Positions 51,012-60,000 of a DNA stretch of 64,000 nucleotides are shown one piece after another (the first letter of the stretch is position 1; every line of letters begins with the position of its first letter). The notes below the pieces were generated by a model that searched no databases, was not told the origin of the DNA, and saw only the letters and a list, made by a program, of their open reading frames with translations. A program made the position numbers and the translations under genes. Source of the DNA: Ampullaceana balthica (taxonomy: Eukaryota; Mollusca; Gastropoda; Lymnaeidae); contig CALYLW010000161.1 in the NCBI GenBank assembly GCA_944989445.1, forward strand, positions 839,001 through 903,000. Reading direction: 5' to 3'.

Positions 51012-54000
51012 TATTGAAAATCCTCTATGTTTTATATTGAATGAATGAATAATTATATATTGTAAGTTACAAATTTTTTGTGAAGCGCTGTGAGCCTAGT
51101 TGCTAGCAGGGGTACTGCACTACATAAATATCAAATTATTATTATGTTCTAAAGCTGTACTTAAACATATTGCCAGGACTTGGATGTAATCAGTGTCAAG
51201 AAGGAACATTTAACTTTGGGTCATCTGCTGTGTTTGGCTGCTCAGAGTGTGTATGTGTTTTGAGCGGGACAGTGAACGGCACTGGAACCTGCAACACAAC
51301 CAGTGGAAACTGTATCTGCAAGGCCAATGTTGAAGGTCAAGACTGCAGCAGATGTAAAGCGAACACATGGGGACTGAATGCCACAGACCCTTTGGGTTGT
51401 CAGCCATGTAATTGTGATCCAACAGGTGACTTTATTACTTGTGCTTTACTTACTTGCTTCTAAGAGCAGTGTCAATGGTCAGAAGAATTAAATAATACTA
51501 AAAACTTACTCTCCCTAGATAAAGAGTTAAAGTTGCTTTCACATGTCTATTTCAAATGGATTTAAATGATATTCTCATCCTCATTCATGAACTTACTTGA
51601 TGATTGTATACAAGTTTTTAGATCCAATTAATATAATAAAAGCCCAGACTCATTCTGTAACGCTAAAGGATTTTGTAATGCTAAGGGACATCACTCTAAT
51701 TTTTTTTAAATTGAAAATATAGACATAAATCCATAATCATTTTGGTTTCGAGATTAACAGAGCGTGTGGTGTTTCTCGCTGTAAAATATTATATGACGTA
51801 ATTGTTTGAGCTGATATTTTAATTTTGGAAAAGGGAACGATGAAAAAATAGCAGTTAATAGTTTCACGTAAGTTACTTGGGCTTTTGGAAAAAGTGGGCT
51901 CCACGACAACATAGTAATAATATAAAGAAACATCCTCCATGGAATGACATAATTGTTGGATTTAAAAAATTTTTTTAGAAGCATCCTGTTTTCTTGGAAC
52001 TGTTTAATTTATGTGAATTTTATTGGAGAGAATTTTTTAGCATTTTGAGCTATTTAGTTTAGTTTAAAAAATGGGTGAAATAAGGATGGTAATTTAAGAT
52101 CAAGCACAATCCAATTTGAAGGATTTTTAGGCTCAAGTGATAAGACTGACCTATGGCTTTAACATACATTTCTTTAGACCAGGGGTAGTTCGTCTTCCAA
52201 TATTTTCAATTTCAAAAATTGTTGCTATGTGCCCAGTAGACCTACCTGCCACTTAGAAATTCTGTAGTAGCTTAAATGTTGAAACATTTGGATATGTTGT
52301 CGACATGCTTTTCAGGATGAGGTTACGTGCCTAAAGTGGAACACTTGTCATTGGTTAGCCACCCCTACTCTAGGTTATAAATATGAAAAGAGTATACATT
52401 TTTTATTTTTGTGTTTGCAGGCACTGTATCTGCTGCTCTGTCCATATGTGATGCCAATACTGGGCAGTGCTCTTGTCTCAGCAACAGACAAGGACGGAGA
52501 TGTGATACTTGTGCGAGAGGTCAGTGCTAGAATAGGTTTAAAGATTTGACTCGTCAAATTCAGAAATTTCAAATTCAAATTCAAAGCTTCATAATTAGTT
52601 TAAATCCTCATGTCCATAACCACTTTATTATGAAATAATATTTACCTTTTTTTTAAACCCTCATGGAGATTATGCATTTTTGGCCTACCTGTGCCAAGAA
52701 AGACAAAGCCCTTTTTTCAAGAATTGGACTTATCTCAGAAATAAATTTATAAAAAATAAACCAATAACTTAGCATAAATAAATCCATATAATGTATATAG
52801 TTTTGTAGGAAAATAATGAACTAATACATCATTTAAATATGCTATTGTCATTTCCACAATTATGCAAATGAGCCAATTAAATTATCATTATTTATGTATT
52901 AAATTTATGCATTTAAAAAAAAACAAATATTTAACTTCATCGCTAAATTAAAGTATTGAGTTTATTCATTTAGGTTATTACATCAATCCTACTGGGGGTT
53001 GCCTGCTTTGCCCTTGCTATGCCCCAGGTACCTTGACTGGTACTTTCTGTGATGCCGTCACAGGGCAATGTGAATGTAAGGAGCGTTTTGGGGTGACAGG
53101 ACAGCAGTGTAATCAGTGTTTGCCAACATATTATGCTTTCGATACAAAGAATGGAATGTAAGGAGTTTTTTTAAATTGCATATTTTGCCTAACACACAAT
53201 GTTGACTTTTATAGAGTCAGAGATGAATAGTTGTGATTTCTTTATTTTGCTTTCTGAATTGCAAGAATATTAAAAGGAGTTAGCTTTGATGGTATTATTT
53301 TGAATAGGTTTTTACTTTCCTTAAGTATGATTTTATAATTTACCATTACCCCTTTAAAATTAACATGGATTAACGTATTCCTTAATTTTAATTAAAATAA
53401 ATATTGTTTTCGTGGTGTCCTGTTAAAAAAAGATTTTGAAGAAAATAAAAATGAAAGTTTATTTTGTTCATCTCTTATTACATTCTATTTTTGGATTTAA
53501 AGGAAAATAATGAGAACCTTTACTTCCAACAGCTACAAGTTTTCTTATACTTAATTCTTTTCATTTTTAAACTCCATCAATGAATCGAAAACCCCACAAA
53601 AAATGTATATATTTAGATGCAATAAGTCTGTTTTATGTTATTATGACATTGTTTTCAAAAGAAAATTTGCATTCTTCATTTTAGATGCACACCTTGCAAC
53701 TGTTTAGCTGCAGGGAGCCTGAATAACACCTGCAATGCAATCACTGGCCAGTGTCAGTGCAAGACTTTTGTTGAAGGTCTCCCCTGTGATAGATGCAAAG
53801 CTGGAACCAGTTATTTGGATGCTAATAATCCTTATGGCTGTAGTACCAGTAAGTGTTACTGTGACTGTTTGCTCACATAATGATGGCACCATTAAGTTTG
53901 ATTATTTGACTTGTTTGGGGATAATAAACATGGATGATATGCTATAAAACAGACTCATTCACCTCTAGATTTACTATATCTGCAGGCCCATCCCAGCAGC

Positions 54001-57000
54001 CAGCTCCTGATCTGATTAATAGAACATCCACATCTTTCTACTTCTCTTGGAGAAGACCTGACTCCCCCAATGGAATTATCACTAGCTACAGTATTTACCG
54101 CAACAACACAATGATTGGGAACAACACAGCGGACAGTGAGTTCTATAAATATTGACTCTGTTTTTTTTACACAGCTACAATGTGTCTTTCACCATAAAAT
54201 GTATTTCATTTCAGTAAACTAGAGAATCCTTAATTTTGAGAATGTCTAAATAGGGTACCTGAGGAGATCCAATCATTTAAAAGACTGTTACTGAATTTAT
54301 TTTAGAGATGCTCCTTAATACTAAAATAGGAAAGTTAGATTTTTTGAAATACTAATTTTTATAAAATTGAATATCAGTTTTTGGAATTTAATTATAAAAT
54401 TCATAAAATTCACACAATAAATTTGATGTTGTAAATCAAATTTAAACAATAGCTTTGTTATTTAAATTATGATTACAATTTGAAATTCAACTTGTAACCC
54501 TTAACTTGTAAAATTAAAATAATTTTAGAATGGACTTAACATTTTTATTTATTTAAGTGATGTTCATAGTTTTGGTTAAGACATTTGATGTGTAAATTAA
54601 CTAATTTTGTCTCAAAGTTGTTTATCACTGGTATTCACTGAGGTGATTTTTTAAAGAAACTATTGTACTTACATTCAGACACAAGCTATCAAGACTCCAA
54701 TCTCCAGCCATTCACCTACTACAGTTACATGGTGGAAGTCAGAAACAGTTTTGGCTCTTCAAGGAGCCCAGCAGTTATCTTTCAGACACTTGCAGGGAAC
54801 CCAAGTGGGGATATGATTCTAAGTGTAGGTTTATACGTCATATCTAAATGACAAACTAGATTTTTTAAAATAGTAAAGTTAATAAAAGTAAAACAAAATT
54901 ACATGAAATTTCTTACACATTTTGTTGGTGTTTATTTAACAGTGAATTTTACTTGTGCCAATTTTGTCTGCAGGATAAATGATGAAATAACTAACAGATG
55001 TTATCATTAAACTTGTACATTATTTTAAAAAAAAAGGAAATAATTACCAAATTATCAGAGAAAATTATTATTTGCTAAAGCCAAATAACTGTCACTACCA
55101 TTTTGAAAACTAGATTGCAAACCTCAAATGTTAATTCAGAAACCCTTGAACTGTTTCAGGTGACTGACATCAGAGCCCGTAGTGCTATGTGTTCATGGAG
55201 CCCACCATCAAATTTAAATGGCCCCCTCCTCAAATACATGATTTTATCAAGGAAAAATGGCGCCAACACAACAAGCATAGAATGGGAAGGGACAAGTCTT
55301 TCTGTGAGTGTTACTGTCAAATTATCAAGCTACATACAACTTTAGGACCAAACAAATGCTCACTTTTTTACATGAATTTTAATTTTTGTTATAGTTTTAA
55401 TAAGAAATAATCACAAGATGTCATTTATGCTTAAATCAAGTAATATTGGAGCTAATGCTTGAATATGCATTGAAATTTCACTTCAATTATTTCCTTTCAA
55501 GTCATATTTTTATTTAAAAAGTTACAATGATTACTTTGTGCACCTTAATGAATAGATTAGATATCGTTTATCTTGTGTATTATTGCAAATATGACCCCAT
55601 TCCTTCTTTTACCCAGGGAGATATAACAAAAATGAAACAAAATTACAATTTCAGGTTATGCTTACAACTTTGTCTCCATATGCAAGATACAGTCTGATCC
55701 CAAGGGCCTGTACAGTAGGTGGATGTACAGACAGCAGCCCGGTTCAGATTGTCACCCTGTCAGCTGCACCAGAAGGCCAGCAGGCTCCCAATGTAACAGC
55801 TGTCAGCAGTTCAGAGCTGTTTGTTTCCTGGTTACCTCCCCTTTTTCCAAATGGTTGGCTGCGTTTCACATTTTTTAGATTTGATTTGTTTAGAAAGTTC
55901 TTAAAAGTGGCACACATAAAATAACATTGTAAAAAAAGTTTACACATTTTTATTCTTAGCATTGGGCAGACAGAATGTTGTACATTTTGAAACCTTTGTA
56001 TTTTTGTTTGTCAGGCGTTATCATATTTTACGAGCTGTGGTTTCGTGGGCCGCAAGGTGCAGATGGAGCATACAGACCACCAGCTTCAAGAATCTTTCAC
56101 CCTAGTGGTCGTTACGATCCGCTGGCCTTATCTGCTGGTGGAAATCCATTGGAACCACCTGCAACATCTTACAGTGTGACCAACTTACTCCCCTTCACTA
56201 TGTATGAATTTCAAGTCTATTCAGAGAATGATGTCAGCAAAGCTGCCAGCCCTTGGGTTGCTGGTCGTACCAACGAGTCTGGTAAGTTTTTATACAGAAC
56301 AAAAATGATAGTACATAACAGTTTGTTGGTTTCAATACTAACAAAACATTATAATATTTTCTTACAAGAAATTTATATTTAGACTTCCAGTATACATTTA
56401 TCTGGTTTCAACAAATATTTATAATATTTGAATGTACTTGTGAATAGTAACATTTTTATTGTTGTTGATTTAAATGATGGACACAACATAATTATTTAAT
56501 TCTTTGGAACATGCTTTACTATCTTAAAAATATGTATATATTTTTTATGTTATACACAATAAATATTTTAATCTGGTAGACTTAGATTTTAGTTTACACA
56601 TCGACCACTATTGTTTGCATGATGATATATTTTTAGGTAAACATAATTTGTTATACTAATTTAATTTAGTTGCAATATAACTGAAGATGTGCAATTTTAA
56701 CATCTAGAAAGCTCAGTCATAATGACACAGGCCACAGACAGATGGGCGGGACAAAGAAATCATCTATTTAACAGCCTCATTTCTGGAATTTATTATGTTG
56801 ACTTTTAAAAATTCCATAGCACCCAAGTACTTAGCACCTCCCACAGTGACTGGAATTAGCAGCTCTGCCCTGTCTATAACATGGACAGTTCCGCGGCCGG
56901 AAGACATGCAAGGCATAGTTGAAAGATATCGTTTGTATGAAAATAACGCAACAGACCTGACACTCTTCCCCTATAACCCACCAAATGTTTGGGTGGTAAG

Positions 57001-60000
57001 TAAACATTAAATGACTCAGTTAACACAATAGTGCACTCAGTGTACTTCCTTGCGTACATGAAATTGATATTGCTTGACACTTGTGCCACTTTTTGACCCT
57101 AAGTTATTTTTCACTAGGAAATTGGCAATCTTGCAATCTGGAAGTCTGTTAGGTTTTATGATTGCCATTCTTACAGATACCATATCACATTTCAAAGGAT
57201 CTCAAAGCTTCAAAGTTTCTGATCTTTAAAATTGGTTTCAATCATTTTCTTTGAACAATATGTTTTAATGACATCTGGTATTTGTTTGTTTACGGTGTAG
57301 AAATTTTATTTTTAAAAGTATCTTAAGAGTTCTCATGTTAGTTGCTTGTTTAATATAAGATTTAGGAGTAAAATAGATACGGTGACTATCACTAAGCCCA
57401 TTCATTTTCTTGCTTGTTTCATGTGGAAGTTATAAGAGCATAATTAGATTGAGGTTTTGTTTACAAAAATTTAAGATGCCATTTGAATAGTTTTTCAAAA
57501 AGTCAATGAGGATAAACCAAACAACACACTTCAATATTACAGAAAATCAATGACAGTGTTAACACCAAATTTATAAGCTTCAGAGAGTATATGAAAACTA
57601 TTGCACAACATTTGCATTTCAGAAAATTTATGACAGTGATAGCAGCTCACTGAGTTTTGTAAGGAACGGCTTGACTCCATACTCTACTCACACATTTTAC
57701 TTGGAGGCTTGTAATAGTCAGGGATGTGTTAACAGCACATCAGTCGCTGGTCGCACATTGTTGGCAGGTAAGCACAACAAACCGTGGGGTTAAAGAGTAA
57801 CAATGACAGATGGCTGCACTTTTAGAAATTATATTGTGCCACATTAATGTGTCATTACGAACGGGTAACCAGGTATTATTTTAGATAATTACTTTTACTC
57901 AATGACTGTAAATATTTGAAAAGTTAGCTCACTTTCTTTCCTTTATTTGTTACCCAGTGTGAAAATATTTTGATTAATTTTTTTGTATACAGCCCCAGAG
58001 GGTGTTCAAAGGCCACAGGTGGATGGTTTCAATACAACAGTCATGCAGATTACCTGGAAGGGTCCATTATATCCAAATGGACCTCCCCCAAACTACAAGG
58101 TGGAGAAAACCAACATTGCCCTCAGCTACCCAGCCTCTGTCATCAGGGGCACACGATTCACTGGGGGAGGCTACTATTCATTCTCTCCCAATGTCATTCC
58201 TCAAAGTGTGGCCTTTACAGGTATCTTTAGCATTACAGTCATCTCCATATTAACGATTACGAGAAACAGTCTATTTAGTGAATATGGTTAAAGGTAATAG
58301 GAAAATAATATTTTATTTCAAGCAATATTATCAGTTACATAAAAGACCATTTCAAAAGAACACAGATTGTGAGAGGAATTTATGAATCTCTTCAGTTCAA
58401 TTGTGATATGTTTTGTTGATGGATACAAACTGTGGTTTAAAAATGCTCAATGAAATGTCTGAATAACTTTTTAAAAAATGCATTAGATGTCATTGTATTT
58501 AACCATTTTAGGCATCCGCCTGAGATTCAGACTTGATCAGGGCACAGGACTTCTGTTGTTCACAGCCACCAGCACCCAAGAGGAGTTCTTAGCTGTACAG
58601 TTTGTTAATGGCAGGCCTAGGTTCATGTTTGACACACAGGGTAGGCAGTAGGCAGTTTTTGTTCCTATTTGTCTTTTATAACCATGTTCGAAACCATTTT
58701 CAATGCAAATTAAGCTGACACAGATGTGATTAATCATTAAGAACTAAAAGGTGTATTACTGACGCTCTGCTTGTATTTTTGTTTTTACTTGATCTGTAGC
58801 TTAATTCATCTGGGCCCGTGAATTTCAGACAGGTTGACAAGTTCAAAATTGCATGAGTGACAATTTTTTATCTTATTCTTCATATTATTTGATCTTCAAT
58901 ATTCATGTTGCAAGTTTAACAATGCTGGTCTGCAGAGCACCATTGGGATAAAGATTACCTTGGTATTTTGGTCTAGAGCCTATGTTTGATGTTAAGGCTT
59001 ATTTTTATGTGATCTGTATTCTATAGATACCATTATAGGCCCTTTTGTGGTGAAAGTAGTTACTTTAGCCAAAGCTGATTACTAGTACAAGTATATTTTA
59101 AATTTAAGTTTTCATTTCTTTCTTGAAGCAAAAGTTGTTTTGTAAAATTTGCTGTGAATTTCATAAGCATGTCCAAACAGTTGTCTTCAAATGTGTGTAT
59201 GCTAACTTCAATTAATAAATTGTATGGATAAATGGCTCTCCACCCCACTATAGGCAGATGCTCAGCTATAACAGAAGTTGACTACGACAAGTACCCTAAC
59301 TGGGTCAGTCTGATCAAGACTGGATTTCACACTATTGAATTGCGGCGTAATGGAAATAATGGGACAATGTTGGTTGATGAGTTCTTCAAAGGTTTGGTTA
59401 ACCAAACTTCCAGAATGCAGTCGTGCTTCATTGCATTTTATATTCTATTTCTCATATTAATTCTCTTAAACAAAAAAACAACATTTTTATCACAAACTCT
59501 TTCCTCTTTGTGTAACTTGAAATTCTTTCCTATTCTCAGATATTTTCAATTTCAGTGATGTAACGCTCTTGACTTGCTGTTTTGATTTCAGCATGCATTT
59601 ATTTTCCTTTTATTAAACTTTCAATGAATGTTAAGTATTCTTTATGCATTACCTTGATGTAAAACAGGCATCCATTTTCAAGTTTGTTTCCTTAGCTTGA
59701 AATATTTATGATTAATATTCCAGTTAATGTGACATGTTTATGTGTTTTTATTTACTCTTACTAACCAATATTTTTGCTAAATTTATGCAATTTCTTTCCT
59801 ATTATTATATTTTTAAGATAATGAAATGTTATTTTGTTTTTAAAAAAAACTGCTAAAATATTAACAAAATGTCTATCTTCATTGTTTTATTTTTTCTTCT
59901 CTAATTTTGTCTTCTCAGTTGCACATTAATCTCAAATATGTTATAAAAAAATTTCCAATAAAAAAATTACTGTAAAATCAATTTTTATTGATTGTAATTT

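Noticed and set aside
50822..51040. + frame with an Ile-Tyr run
   Set aside because: It runs through the (AT)n microsatellite in the LINE tail.
57970..58253. Two alternative open frames over USH2A exon 24
   Set aside because: Only the 57983 frame joins exons 23 and 25 in phase and matches usherin.
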